From NCBI GenBank assembly GCA_030689795.1, contig JAUYEO010000365.1, positions 1 to 17,563 on the forward strand: a stretch of 17,563 nt of DNA. Direction: 5' to 3'. The notes below the pieces were generated by a model, which worked only from the letters and a program-made list of their open reading frames with translations, did not search any database and had not been told where the DNA came from. A program made the position numbers and the translations under genes. Source of the stretch: Desulfobacterales bacterium. Its GTDB lineage: Bacteria; Desulfobacterota; Desulfobacteria; Desulfobacterales; RPRI01. Positions 1 through 7,870 of the stretch are shown piece after piece (within the stretch, counting starts at the first letter, position 1; each line of letters opens with the position of its first letter).

Positions 1-210
1 GGACGTTCATCAATATATAAGTTGACAGCGGATAGACCGTTCGTGCAGGGAAGCGAACGTTCGTGCAGAGCGTGCGTGGCGGAACAGCCGGTTTTCGGGA
101 ACTTGCCGGGTCCGGCAGGAAACCGTTTCCGATCATCGGTATTGTGTTTATACTCGCGCCATTATCCACCCCATCTCCTTGTCACCTCCAAAAGAGTTGG
201 TGATTTTATA

Positions 211-375
211 GGATTCAAGGGGTCAAGGGTTCAGGGATTCCAGTGAAAGGAAAGCCTGTCAGAACTTCGTCAGAGATATCGGTGAGGTTGAAAGGATGCT
301 GAAAGCCAAAGATAAAATCATTAGAAAACAAACACTTGAATCCTTTAACCCTGGAACTATGGACCCCTTCCTTCC
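211..375. repeat. Degenerate inverted-repeat element
   Basis: The left arm (about 211-243) contains AAGGGGTC followed by GGGTTCAGGG. The complement of the right arm (about 331-375) contains the same two blocks in the same order with small insertions. The roughly 90 bases between them encode nothing recognisable. The arrangement looks like a decayed small mobile or palindromic element. The arms are imperfect and purine-rich, so chance similarity is not excluded. Confidence 0.4.
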
Positions 376-415
376 AACTAATTGGGAGAAGAACCAAATA
401 TTTTAATAATTTGTA

Positions 416-444
416 TTGACATTAACAGAGGCGCAATGTAGGGT
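416..444 (+). promoter_or_regulatory. Candidate promoter of the cold-shock gene
   Basis: A perfect -35 hexamer TTGACA (416-421) lies 17 nt before a weak -10 (TAGGGT, 439-444). If it is used, transcription starts near 451 and leaves a leader of about 120 nt, in the size range of long cold-shock leaders. The weak -10 keeps confidence low. Confidence 0.35.
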
Positions 445-571
445 GCAACAAATCAGTAAAGATCTGCAAAGTATTGCGGGTCGGTTTCGAACAGAAGGAT
501 TGTTCCATGTTGTCAAAGTGACGACCTGAAGTCTGGGACCTTGATTCATTTTTTGAAAGGAGGTAAACACT

Positions 572-772
572 ATGGCAAATGGAACTGTAAAATGGTTCAA
601 TGACAGCAAAGGATTCGGCTTCATTGAGCAGGAAGACGGCAAAGATGTGTTCGTTCATCACTCAGCTATTAATTCAACAGGTTTTAAATCGCTTTCAGAA
701 GGCGACCGCGTTACATTCGACATCGTAAACGGCCCCAAAGGCCCTGGCGCAGCAAATGTGACCAAGCTGTAA
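572..772 (+). CDS. Cold-shock domain protein (CspA family)
   Basis: A 66-residue single OB-fold cold-shock protein, the family's usual length. The two RNA-binding motifs are intact: RNP1 KGFGFI at residues 13-18 and RNP2 VFVHH at 26-30. The N-terminal MANGTVKWFN and the basic/aromatic face are typical. Such proteins bind single-stranded RNA or DNA and melt mRNA structure in the cytoplasm; whether this copy is cold-induced or constitutive cannot be read from the protein. A strong ribosome-binding site (AAAGGAGG, about 8 nt before the ATG) fixes the start. It stands alone, with its own putative promoter and a strong terminator just downstream. Confidence 0.97.
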   Translation: MANGTVKWFNDSKGFGFIEQEDGKDVFVHHSAINSTGFKSLSEGDRVTFDIVNGPKGPGAANVTKL

Positions 773-795
773 TTAGCTGATAATAGTTAAAGATA

Positions 796-832
796 AAAGG
801 CATTCATGCAAAAAGCATGGATGCCTTTTTTT
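796..832 (+). terminator. Intrinsic terminator of the cold-shock gene
   Basis: A 14-bp stem (796-809 with 815-828, one G-U pair) closes a 5-nt A loop and ends in a run of seven T (826-832). It lies 23 bases after the cold-shock stop codon and makes that gene a monocistronic unit. Confidence 0.93.
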
Positions 833-891
833 GTTTATTGACACAGAGACCGCACAAAAGGGTCATTTCCGGATGGAAACCAATTATTATC

Positions 892-918
892 TTGAAATAT
901 TACCCGCAATTCTATAGT
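892..918 (+). promoter_or_regulatory. Candidate promoter of nrfHA
   Basis: TTGAAA (892-897) and TATAGT (913-918) are separated by 15 nt, which is short for a sigma-70 promoter. I found no clear FNR-type dyad or sigma-54 signature between the upstream terminator and nrfH. The leader would be about 90 nt. Confidence 0.3.
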
Positions 919-1013
919 GATTTCCTATATATCTTTACAGCTCCATCCGTGAACGGCATCGAACACCGAATAATATTTCTCCTTTTTACGAAAAAACGCA
1001 GGGAGATCCGAAC

Positions 1014-1469
1014 ATGAGATCAAGGTCGCAAAAGATAATTTTCGGAATTTTCGTACTGGCTGCGGCAGGCGGGCTTTTTGTCATGTTCGGGCCTCCCAGA
1101 CTCATGGCCAAAACCGAGACACCTGATTTCTGTGCGTCCTGCCACGTCATGGAGTCTCAGTTTGAAGCCTGGTTTCATACAGGCGCCCACCGGAGCATTC
1201 GATGTATTGACTGCCATCTCCCCCATGAAAATTTTGGCATGTATTATGCCTGGAAGTCAATCGATGGAATGAAAGACATGTTTATCTTTTATTCCGGCAG
1301 AGTGCCTGAAACGATAACGCTATCAGAGCATGGAGAAAAGACGGTTCAATCCAACTGCGCCCGGTGCCATGACACCACTGTTGAAAAAATCGATCGGGCA
1401 CGCAATTGCTGGGAATGCCACCGCTGGCTTCAGCATAACCTTGCAGGCAGCCGGCTGACTTATAAATAA
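1014..1469 (+). CDS. nrfH: NrfH, membrane tetrahaem cytochrome c quinol dehydrogenase
   Basis: A 151-residue NapC/NirT-family cytochrome that takes electrons from menaquinol and passes them to NrfA on the periplasmic side. One N-terminal membrane anchor (about residues 8-26) precedes four CxxCH haem sites at 40-44, 64-68, 115-119 and 132-136. The first site is followed by V45-M46, giving the CxxCHxM arrangement known from Desulfovibrio NrfH, where that Met ligates haem 1. Length and haem count match NrfH rather than the longer pentahaem types. A GGGAG site precedes the ATG. nrfA follows after 17 nt, so the two form an operon for nitrite reduction to ammonium, used in sulfate reducers for respiration or nitrite detoxification. 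Confidence 0.96.
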   Translation: MRSRSQKIIFGIFVLAAAGGLFVMFGPPRLMAKTETPDFCASCHVMESQFEAWFHTGAHRSIRCIDCHLPHENFGMYYAWKSIDGMKDMFIFYSGRVPETITLSEHGEKTVQSNCARCHDTTVEKIDRARNCWECHRWLQHNLAGSRLTYK

Positions 1470-1486
1470 AGAAATAGGAGGGACAG

Positions 1487-2953
1487 ATGATTTTTTCTGA
1501 TAATAAAAAACGAATTTTCGTTTGCCTTGTGTTGTCCGCCCTGATTGCTCTGTTTGGTTGTCAGCCTTCCAAGCCTGAACCAAGGCAGACGGTCGTGATC
1601 CCGGACGGTGAAATCAATCCTGAACTATGGGGAAAAGCCTATAACGAAGAATACGAGCTTTGGAAAAAAACTGAAGACCCTGTGAGCGCAAGGCTGAGCA
1701 AATACAAAACAGGTATGGACGGCAGCGCAATTTCAGTGGATAAACTCTCCGAGTTTCCGTACATGGCTCTTTTATTCAACGGATGGGGGTTTGGGGTAGA
1801 ATACAACGAACCCAGGGGCCATGCCTACATGATTCGCGATCAGCTCGAAATCGATTCCTCCCGTCTTAAGGCCGGCGGAGTCTGCCTTAGTTGTAAAACC
1901 CCCTACGCCCCGGGTCTGCAGAAAGAGATGGGCTCCGATTATTACAGGAAGCCTTTCAAGGAAGTCCTGAATAAAATCCCTGAAAAAGACAGAACGCTCG
2001 GCGTCGCCTGCATAGACTGTCATAACAACAGAGACATGACTCTTCAGATTTCACGCGGATTTACACTGGTAAAGGCTCTCCAGGGAATGGGAAAAGACGT
2101 CAATACACTATCCCGCCAGGAGATGCGTTCGGCTGTGTGCGCTCAGTGTCATGTCACATACAATATCAATAAGGATGCGGAAGGAAAATCCGTAGGGCTC
2201 TACTTCCCATGGCAAAACAGCAAATGGGGAGCGATTACCGTCGAAGATATAATTAAAAAAATCCGCAGCGATGAGACGGTCAAAGAATGGAAGCAGAACG
2301 TCACCGGCTTCAAAATGGGGTACATCCGCCATCCGGAATTTGAATTTTTTACCAATAACAGCTCCCATTTCAAGGCCGGGGCCTCCTGTGCGGACTGCCA
2401 TATGCCTTATACCAAGGCCGGCGTATATAAAATTTCAGACCATCGCGTGATGAGCCCGATCCAGAACGAAATGCGGGCCTGCCAGCAATGCCATGCCGCA
2501 AATCCCGGATGGTTGAAGGAGCGCGTGTTTGCAATTCAGGACCGGACGGTTTCTATGATGATTCGCTCCGGATACGCCACTGCCACGGTTGCAAAGCTGT
2601 TTGAAATCACGCATAAGGCCAGGGACGAAGGCAGGCCCATCGACCAGGAACTCTACAACAAAGCAAAGGATTATTATGAAGAGGCATTTTACCGCAGCCT
2701 TTTCATGGGAGCTGAAAACTCCGTGGGATTTCACAATCCCACGGAAGGCATGCGCATTCTGGGAGATGCCGTTGCTTTTGCAACAAAATCGGAAGCATTC
2801 CTGCGACAGCTTCTCACCAAGGCCGGCGTCGATGTCCCGATCAAAGTGGATCTTGAGATCATGAAATATGTCGATCAGAGGGGCGAGAAGAAAATACGTT
2901 TCAACCCTGCTCTCGAATATAAAGATCCCATGGGGCTTCAGGGCCGCTTCTGA
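1487..2953 (+). CDS. nrfA: NrfA, pentahaem cytochrome c nitrite reductase
   Basis: A 488-residue periplasmic catalytic subunit that reduces nitrite to ammonium with six electrons. The N-terminus is a lipoprotein-type signal with lipobox LFGC ending at Cys25, so the protein is probably anchored to the membrane beside NrfH. The active-site haem motif CxxCK is at 133-137, and four CxxCH motifs lie at 175-179, 218-222, 301-305 and 332-336. By alignment from memory with E. coli NrfA, the active-site Tyr and His are Y225 and H282 (in RHPEFE), and R126 is the likely catalytic Arg. The residues that bind Ca2+ in E. coli NrfA (Glu215, Lys261, Gln263) correspond to T224, Y279 and R281, which suggests the Ca2+-free, Arg-containing class. 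A strong AGGAGGG site fixes the start. Confidence 0.97.
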   Translation: MIFSDNKKRIFVCLVLSALIALFGCQPSKPEPRQTVVIPDGEINPELWGKAYNEEYELWKKTEDPVSARLSKYKTGMDGSAISVDKLSEFPYMALLFNGWGFGVEYNEPRGHAYMIRDQLEIDSSRLKAGGVCLSCKTPYAPGLQKEMGSDYYRKPFKEVLNKIPEKDRTLGVACIDCHNNRDMTLQISRGFTLVKALQGMGKDVNTLSRQEMRSAVCAQCHVTYNINKDAEGKSVGLYFPWQNSKWGAITVEDIIKKIRSDETVKEWKQNVTGFKMGYIRHPEFEFFTNNSSHFKAGASCADCHMPYTKAGVYKISDHRVMSPIQNEMRACQQCHAANPGWLKERVFAIQDRTVSMMIRSGYATATVAKLFEITHKARDEGRPIDQELYNKAKDYYEEAFYRSLFMGAENSVGFHNPTEGMRILGDAVAFATKSEAFLRQLLTKAGVDVPIKVDLEIMKYVDQRGEKKIRFNPALEYKDPMGLQGRF

Positions 2954-2973
2954 ATAGAATCTGTTTATAATTT

Positions 2974-3231
2974 GCATAACAGGTTGTAAGGCCGGCACAG
3001 GTAATCGGTTTTACCGTTTCGCAAGAAATTTATACGAACCAAAACAACGCCCCCTGATTGTCAATAAAGAGACACAGGCAGAGACGGAATAACGGCTTCA
3101 TGGGCGTATATCCACTGGGGCTGTCCAGGTCTAATGGGAGTGAATCTGCTGCCGTAAACGAAGTCTGAATCTCGTTCTTGCGAAACGGTAAAACCGATTA
3201 CCTGTGCCGGCCCTTTAGTCAGATGTTATGC
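2974..3231. repeat. Inverted-repeat (MITE-like) element between nrfA and the glycosyltransferase
   Basis: Two perfect 38-bp arms (2990-3027 and 3175-3212) are inverted around a 147-bp core. An outer 8-bp pair (GCATAACA at 2974-2981, TGTTATGC at 3224-3231) extends the symmetry with a less conserved gap. Each arm holds its own small hairpin (GGTAA/TTACC at 3000-3015 in the left arm). The core has no reading frame that I recognise. The outer right arm lies inside the last codons of the glycosyltransferase gene. Perfect long arms imply recent formation or active maintenance. Confidence 0.85.
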
Positions 3232-4030
3232 GAAGGTCTCTCATATACTCAAGGGCTTCATCTTTGCGCCCTCTTTTCCTGCAGCCTTCGGCATAAACCA
3301 GGCATTTCCCCATCATTACTTTTATCGCAAGCTTTCGCTGATCTTCGGACAGCGGATTGCGTTCAAGGAGTTTTTTTATCGACTGTATCCTGTACTTATC
3401 GAGAGAATGCATCCGGGAAAGCTGATCTTTGTGCCCGCCTCTTTTTACTATGAGAGGGATATCTATTAGATGCACCGGATACCTGCAGTTTATCCTGAGC
3501 CACATGTCATAATCTTCACATGCGGGAAGCGTTTCATCAAAAAGGCCGAACGTATTGAACAGATCCCTCTTCATCATGACGGCAGACGGGCTTACCATGC
3601 AAAGTTCAAGAGATTTCTCAAAAAAGAATCCGGATACCTTTTTGTGCCTTTTACCCGGATTCACCCTTCTCCCGTTTCTTACCCAGATCTCCTCTGTCTG
3701 GCATATAAGGGCATCCGGGTTGTTCCTGAAAAATTCAATCTGCGTTTCAAGTTTACCGGGAAGCCATAGATCGTCCGAATCAAGAAAGGCTATATAAGTT
3801 CCGGATGATGAAACGATCCCTTTGTTTCTTGCAGCACTGACGCCCTTATTTTCCTGCCTTATGACTTTTATTTTGTCCCGGTAAGAAGAAAGTATCTCCT
3901 GCGTGTTATCGATCGAACCGTCATCCACGACTATAAGCTCAAAAGCTTTGAAATCCTGATTAAGGACGGAATCTATCGCTTCCCGTATTATCCATCCCCT
4001 GTTATATGTCGGTATTACAACACTTACCAT
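3215..4030 (-). CDS. Family 2 glycosyltransferase
   Basis: A 271-residue GT-A fold glycosyltransferase. The N-terminus VSVVIPTYNR, the VVDDGS motif (34-39), the nucleotide-sugar/metal motif DSDD (84-87) and the acceptor-side acidic motif CEDYDMWLR (171-179) are all in place. The C-terminal 60 residues are helical and basic. There is no membrane segment, so it should act in the cytoplasm on a lipid-linked or protein acceptor; sugar and acceptor cannot be told from sequence. It stands alone, with no polysaccharide operon around it. Its TAA stop lies 3 bp from the 38-bp arm of the adjacent inverted-repeat element, so the last residues may have been changed by that element. The ribosome-binding site is weak. 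Confidence 0.92.
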   Translation of the reverse strand: MVSVVIPTYNRGWIIREAIDSVLNQDFKAFELIVVDDGSIDNTQEILSSYRDKIKVIRQENKGVSAARNKGIVSSSGTYIAFLDSDDLWLPGKLETQIEFFRNNPDALICQTEEIWVRNGRRVNPGKRHKKVSGFFFEKSLELCMVSPSAVMMKRDLFNTFGLFDETLPACEDYDMWLRINCRYPVHLIDIPLIVKRGGHKDQLSRMHSLDKYRIQSIKKLLERNPLSEDQRKLAIKVMMGKCLVYAEGCRKRGRKDEALEYMRDLRITSD

Positions 4031-4217
4031 AAACTTCGGCCTGCGGTTCCCGGTTTCCCGGACTTTTTACCTCTAACCTTTTTCATTAGCAATATGCTAT
4101 TCTCAACTCACTGTTAATACGACGATACAATGCCGGAATGGAAAATGCAATCAGCGTCCGCAGAAAAGGCATTTCAACAAACTTATTAATTTTTTTTTGA
4201 TGAACCCGTTGGAAGTC

Positions 4218-4256
4218 ATATGCGAACGAATTTGAGATTTTTGGGAAATAGATTTT
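4218..4256 (+). repeat. 39-bp dispersed repeat, copy 1
   Basis: It matches 16268-16306 at 38 of 39 positions in the same orientation, and both flanks diverge right afterwards. At the second site the sequence is part of a larger inverted-repeat element, so this copy looks like a fragment of the same family. Confidence 0.85.
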
Positions 4257-4257
4257 G

Positions 4258-4355
4258 TAACTACTCAGCCACCGATCTACGCTGATCATCACTGATATTT
4301 TTTCTTTTATTATCATATCTGCGTTCATCTGTGTGAATCTGTGGCTGAATAGTTA
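4258..4355. repeat. Imperfect inverted-repeat element, about 98 bp
   Basis: The left arm 4258-4276 and right arm 4337-4355 are inverted copies matching at 17 of 19 positions (core GTGGCTGA.TAGTTA on the right). The 60 bases between them are T-rich and non-coding. It is probably a small non-autonomous element or its remnant. Confidence 0.65.
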
Positions 4356-4478
4356 TTAGATTTTTATGAGAGCATCAAAAAAGGTTGTCACATTTGCATT
4401 GTTTTGATACAAGCATTATAGTTAAATTATGGCTATATTGTAGAATAAAATTCGATTAAAAAAATAAAGTGAGGAATA

Positions 4479-6152
4479 ATGGATCAGCAAAGAGAAAAAA
4501 TTGATTTTGACGTGCTTTTTGTGGGAGGCGGCCCGGCATGTCTGGCAGGCGCAATCAAGCTTATGCAGCTTGCCAAAAAGAAAAACATCGCCGTCGAGGT
4601 AGCTCTGATCGAAAAGGGAGCTGAAATCGGAGCTCATGCCTTAAGCGGAGCTGTTTTAAATCCGACAGCTTTACAGGAGCTGATTCCCGATTTTATTGAA
4701 AAGGGGTGCCCTGTTGAAACGATTGTAAGGGGAGATGAATTCGTCTTTCTGACAAAAACCGGATACTTTAAGGTTCCTTTTACGCCACGCCAGATGCACA
4801 ACAAGGGCTTTTATATCATAAGCCTTTCAAAATTCACAAAATGGCTTGGAGAGATTGCCCTTGAGCTCGGAGTAAATATATTCCCCGGTTTTGCGGGAAG
4901 AGAAGTCCTGTACGACGATAACGGAAAGACCGTCACAGGAGTAAGAACCGGAGACAAGGGCCTCGGAAAGGACGGCTCTTCCAAGAGTAATTTCGAGCCA
5001 GGAATAGACCTTATGGCAAAGGTCACGGTCTTTGGAGAAGGGGCAAGGGGAAGCCTGATGCAGGATATGGCAAAAAAGCTCGATATTTTTTCAGGCAAAA
5101 TGCCCCAGGTTTATGAAACCGGAATAAAGGAAGTAATCCAGCTTCCTGACAAAAATTATTTTTCTTCAAGCAGCGCCAATGACATTCATACGCTCGGCTA
5201 TCCGCTCGGTTTCGATACTCCCGGCGGCGGCTTTATATATGAGATGAGAGACAACAAGGTAACCGTGGGTTTTCTTGCGGGACTCTCCTATGATGATCCG
5301 ATGTTCGATTTATATGATGAATTCATAAAATTCAAAAGCCATCCCTTTGTGGCTCAGATCATAAAGGGCGGAAAAGTTCTGCAGCAGGGAGCGCGCACGG
5401 TTTCAACCGGCGGATATTATACCATGCCTAAGCTCTTCGTAAACGGCGCCCTGTTCACGGGAGGCGCTGCCGCCTTCCAGAATACACCTGCGTTGAAAGG
5501 AATCCATGTTTCCATGAAATCGGGCATGCTGGCGGCGGAAGCAGTCCTTAAAGCCTTTGCGGAAAACAGCTTCAATGCGGAAACACTGAGTTATTATCAA
5601 ACACTGTTTGATAAAAGCCCGCTTAAGGACGAGCTGCTCGAAGGAAGAAACTTCGCCCAGACCCTTGCAAAAAAAGGCCTGATCAAATTTCTACATCTCG
5701 GCGCCCAGTATTTTACTAAAGGGCGCGGCATTATTGACGGGATGAATACTGAAGAGGACTGCGCTACACTGAAACCTCTGAAAGCGGCCGGTGAAACGGG
5801 CAAGCCTGAAACAAAGAAGAAAGCTTTTGACGGAACTCTTTATGTGGACAAGCTGACCGGGGTTTATCTCTCAAAAACCATCCACAGGGAAGACCAGCCA
5901 TGCCACATAATAGTCCGCGATACGGATATATGCGTAAATGAATGCTATGAAAAATTCAAATCCCCATGCACAAGGTTTTGTCCCGGAGATGTATATGAAA
6001 TAGAAACTGATGAAAAGACCGGGAAGCGCAGGCTTAAACTTAATTTTTCAAATTGCCTCCACTGCAAAACGTGCGATATCAAAGATCCGTACAGGAATAT
6101 TAAATGGACATGTCCTGAAGGCGGGGAGGGACCGGGCTATACGATGGTATAA
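4479..6152 (+). CDS. Electron transfer flavoprotein:(mena)quinone oxidoreductase (ETF-QO)
   Basis: A 557-residue flavoprotein/iron-sulfur enzyme that passes electrons from reduced ETF, fed by acyl-CoA dehydrogenases, into the membrane quinone pool. The FAD site GGGPACLAG is at residues 16-24, and a quinone/FAD core fills the middle. The C-terminal ferredoxin-like domain has RFCP (Cys501) and CLHCKTC (Cys526, 529, 532), the four canonical [4Fe-4S] ligands of the family, then a PEGGEGPGY ending. Four further cysteines (485, 489, 497, 545) frame this set in a pattern reminiscent of two-cluster ferredoxins. No ETF subunit genes are adjacent. A GTGAGG site precedes the ATG. The gene is convergent with the UbiB gene, with a 4-bp gap and no visible terminator. 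Confidence 0.95.
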   Translation: MDQQREKIDFDVLFVGGGPACLAGAIKLMQLAKKKNIAVEVALIEKGAEIGAHALSGAVLNPTALQELIPDFIEKGCPVETIVRGDEFVFLTKTGYFKVPFTPRQMHNKGFYIISLSKFTKWLGEIALELGVNIFPGFAGREVLYDDNGKTVTGVRTGDKGLGKDGSSKSNFEPGIDLMAKVTVFGEGARGSLMQDMAKKLDIFSGKMPQVYETGIKEVIQLPDKNYFSSSSANDIHTLGYPLGFDTPGGGFIYEMRDNKVTVGFLAGLSYDDPMFDLYDEFIKFKSHPFVAQIIKGGKVLQQGARTVSTGGYYTMPKLFVNGALFTGGAAAFQNTPALKGIHVSMKSGMLAAEAVLKAFAENSFNAETLSYYQTLFDKSPLKDELLEGRNFAQTLAKKGLIKFLHLGAQYFTKGRGIIDGMNTEEDCATLKPLKAAGETGKPETKKKAFDGTLYVDKLTGVYLSKTIHREDQPCHIIVRDTDICVNECYEKFKSPCTRFCPGDVYEIETDEKTGKRRLKLNFSNCLHCKTCDIKDPYRNIKWTCPEGGEGPGYTMV

Positions 6153-6156
6153 TCAA

Positions 6157-7854
6157 TCATAGCTTGCCTTTTCGCATCATGGATATGAGAAGCCAGAGGC
6201 CCATAAAGGCTGCCGCAAAGAAACCTATTATTCCAAGGAGCGAGACTCCGTAAAAAAGAGGAGGAATCGAGGAGGCAAGAATAAGCGCGGACCCGATAAT
6301 AAGGGCTGCAATTATAATTGAAAAAGATATCCTGTTGCTCACCCTGTCGTGGGTTGAAAGCATCGTATCAAGGCCATGATGTTCCAGCTTGATTCCAAGC
6401 TTCTGATTCTTCATCAGCCTTGTGATTTCAAGCATGTCTTTCGGGAACTGCCTTATGAATTGAAGCGATTCGGCTGCAATCCCCATTAATTCTCCGGTCA
6501 TCCTCTGCGGCGAAAACATTCCGAGCCTTATCCGCTTTGCAAACGGAGCCACATGTTCGATCATGTCGAATTCCGGATCAAGGGAAACGGCAACACTTTC
6601 AACCGTGCTCAGGGCTTTCATCATCAGAAAAATATTGGGAGGAATTCTTAAGCGGTGGCGGGAAGTCATTTCAAGAAGATGCTGCAGGATCTTTCCGATT
6701 TTAATATCCTTCAGGGGTTTATAAAGATGCTCTCCCATGAAGTCGGCCACGTCTCTTTCAAGAAGACGCACATCCGGCTGATCGTCCCAATTGGTGATTC
6801 TTAACAGGATCTGGGTGGCCTTTGTCTCACTCCGGGCTACAACACTCTCTATCAGTTCGACAAAATCCTCACGTGTCTGCCGGTCGACAAAACCGGTCAT
6901 TCCGAAATCTAGAAGACATACTATGTTTCCGGGAAGGACAAAAATATTCCCCGGATGAGGATCTGCATGGAAAAAGCCGTGATCGAAAATCTGCTTAAGA
7001 TAGATATCGGCCCCGCGGGCAGTTATAATCTTCCTGTTTAATCCCGCCTCTTCAATACGGTTGATTTCGGAAACCTTTATTCCTTCGATATACTCCATCG
7101 TAAGAACATGTGATGTCGTGAGATCACGAAAGACCTTAGGGATATATATGGTGGGATCATTCAGGAACTGATGTCCGATCCGCTCCATGTTCGAGGCTTC
7201 GATCGTGTAATCGATCTCCTTCTCGAGCGTCCTTGCAAATTCTTCCACTATTTTTACCGGGCGGTGGAGGGATATCTCCTCCACATGGCGCTCCATCAGC
7301 GTTGCAAGATGAAGCATTATCTCAAGATCGACTTCTATTGTTTTTCTTATGCCGGGGCGCTGAACCTTTATGGCGACATCTTCCCCGTCTTTCAGCCTTG
7401 CCCTGTGGACCTGACCTATGGAAGCGGAGGCAACCGGTATTTCATGCAGGGACTCGAAGATATCTTCGGACAAAAGACCGAGCTCCGACTCTATGATCTT
7501 TTTTGCGTCGCTGAAGGGGAAAGGAGGGACTTCATCCTGAAGTTTTGAAAGTTCCTGGGTAAGATCAACGGGGATCAGGTCCGGCCGGGTGGAAAGAACC
7601 TGACCCAGCTTGACATAAGTCGGGCCAAGCTCTTCAAAGGCCATTCTCATCCTTTCCGCCCTTGTCAGTTTTTCAACCCGATCGCGCCTTTTTCTTGAAA
7701 TCATCTGAAGACCGATTTCTATATACTGCTCTATCTTCAGAAGCTCAATTATGTCGCCGAAGCCGTACCTGAAAAGAACCGTAAGTATCTGCCGGTAGCG
7801 GTTAAGATGACGATACGTCCGCCCGATAACGCCAATTTTTCTTATACTGAGCAT
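6157..7854 (-). CDS. UbiB/AarF/ABC1-family atypical kinase
   Basis: A 565-residue member of the ABC1 (ADCK/UbiB) protein-kinase-like ATPases. Family signatures are present in order: KLGQ (82-85), the Ala-rich nucleotide loop VASASIGQVH (141-150), the Lys of AIKVQRPG (K163), HADPHPGN (296-303) and DFG (316-318). The C-terminus has two hydrophobic segments (about 505-555), so the protein is membrane-anchored, as UbiB is. In other bacteria this family supports biosynthesis or trafficking of quinones and other isoprenoid lipids; the substrate is not resolved here. It is last in a minus-strand run, 16 nt after the phasin-like gene, and ends 4 bp from the ETF-QO gene. This fits a shared quinone/membrane theme but does not prove it. 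The ribosome-binding site is weak, suggesting translational coupling. Confidence 0.95.
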   Translation of the reverse strand: MLSIRKIGVIGRTYRHLNRYRQILTVLFRYGFGDIIELLKIEQYIEIGLQMISRKRRDRVEKLTRAERMRMAFEELGPTYVKLGQVLSTRPDLIPVDLTQELSKLQDEVPPFPFSDAKKIIESELGLLSEDIFESLHEIPVASASIGQVHRARLKDGEDVAIKVQRPGIRKTIEVDLEIMLHLATLMERHVEEISLHRPVKIVEEFARTLEKEIDYTIEASNMERIGHQFLNDPTIYIPKVFRDLTTSHVLTMEYIEGIKVSEINRIEEAGLNRKIITARGADIYLKQIFDHGFFHADPHPGNIFVLPGNIVCLLDFGMTGFVDRQTREDFVELIESVVARSETKATQILLRITNWDDQPDVRLLERDVADFMGEHLYKPLKDIKIGKILQHLLEMTSRHRLRIPPNIFLMMKALSTVESVAVSLDPEFDMIEHVAPFAKRIRLGMFSPQRMTGELMGIAAESLQFIRQFPKDMLEITRLMKNQKLGIKLEHHGLDTMLSTHDRVSNRISFSIIIAALIIGSALILASSIPPLFYGVSLLGIIGFFAAAFMGLWLLISMMRKGKL

Positions 7855-7870
7855 TTTTCAGATTCCGGGT

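Larger units (their letters stand above)
1..571. other. Non-coding stretch upstream of the cold-shock gene
   Basis: No reading frame here resembles a protein I recognise. The first 200 bases hold an 11-bp direct repeat (CGTTCGTGCAG at 38-48 and 58-68) and a short hairpin (TGCCGG, loop GT, CCGGCA at 104-117). A degenerate inverted repeat follows at about 211-375. The last 120 bases are probably the untranslated leader of the cold-shock gene. Short frames on both strands are low-complexity or interrupted and are not called. Confidence 0.6.
4031..4478. other. Repeat-rich spacer between divergent glycosyltransferase and ETF-QO genes
   Basis: No gene is supported. The stretch contains a 39-bp sequence found again near 16268, an imperfect inverted repeat (4258-4355), and an AT-rich 100 bp before the ETF-QO start that presumably holds its promoter. 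I could not choose a convincing -35/-10 pair there; TTGATA at 4404-4409 is one weak candidate for a -35. Confidence 0.6.

Noticed and set aside
22..246. 74-codon plus-strand frame at the left edge
   Set aside because: No recognisable domain, no ribosome-binding site, low-complexity composition; its end runs into the degenerate inverted repeat.
403..661. Two overlapping minus-strand frames of 79 codons
   Set aside because: They are antisense to the cold-shock gene and its leader and resemble no protein.
817..1017. 66-codon plus-strand frame before nrfH
   Set aside because: It starts inside the cold-shock terminator hairpin and has no ribosome-binding site; it is more likely the nrfH leader.
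2435..2998. 187-codon minus-strand frame opposite nrfA
   Set aside because: Lies opposite a clearly coding gene, with composition expected for a shadow frame.
2974..3231. Integron attC site
   Set aside because: GTTATGC/GCATAAC words are suggestive, but the long perfect arms and absence of the core-site pattern and of cassettes argue against it.
4086..4637. Minus-strand frames in the glycosyltransferase/ETF-QO spacer
   Set aside because: They cross dispersed repeats and the ETF-QO start and have no domain or ribosome-binding site.
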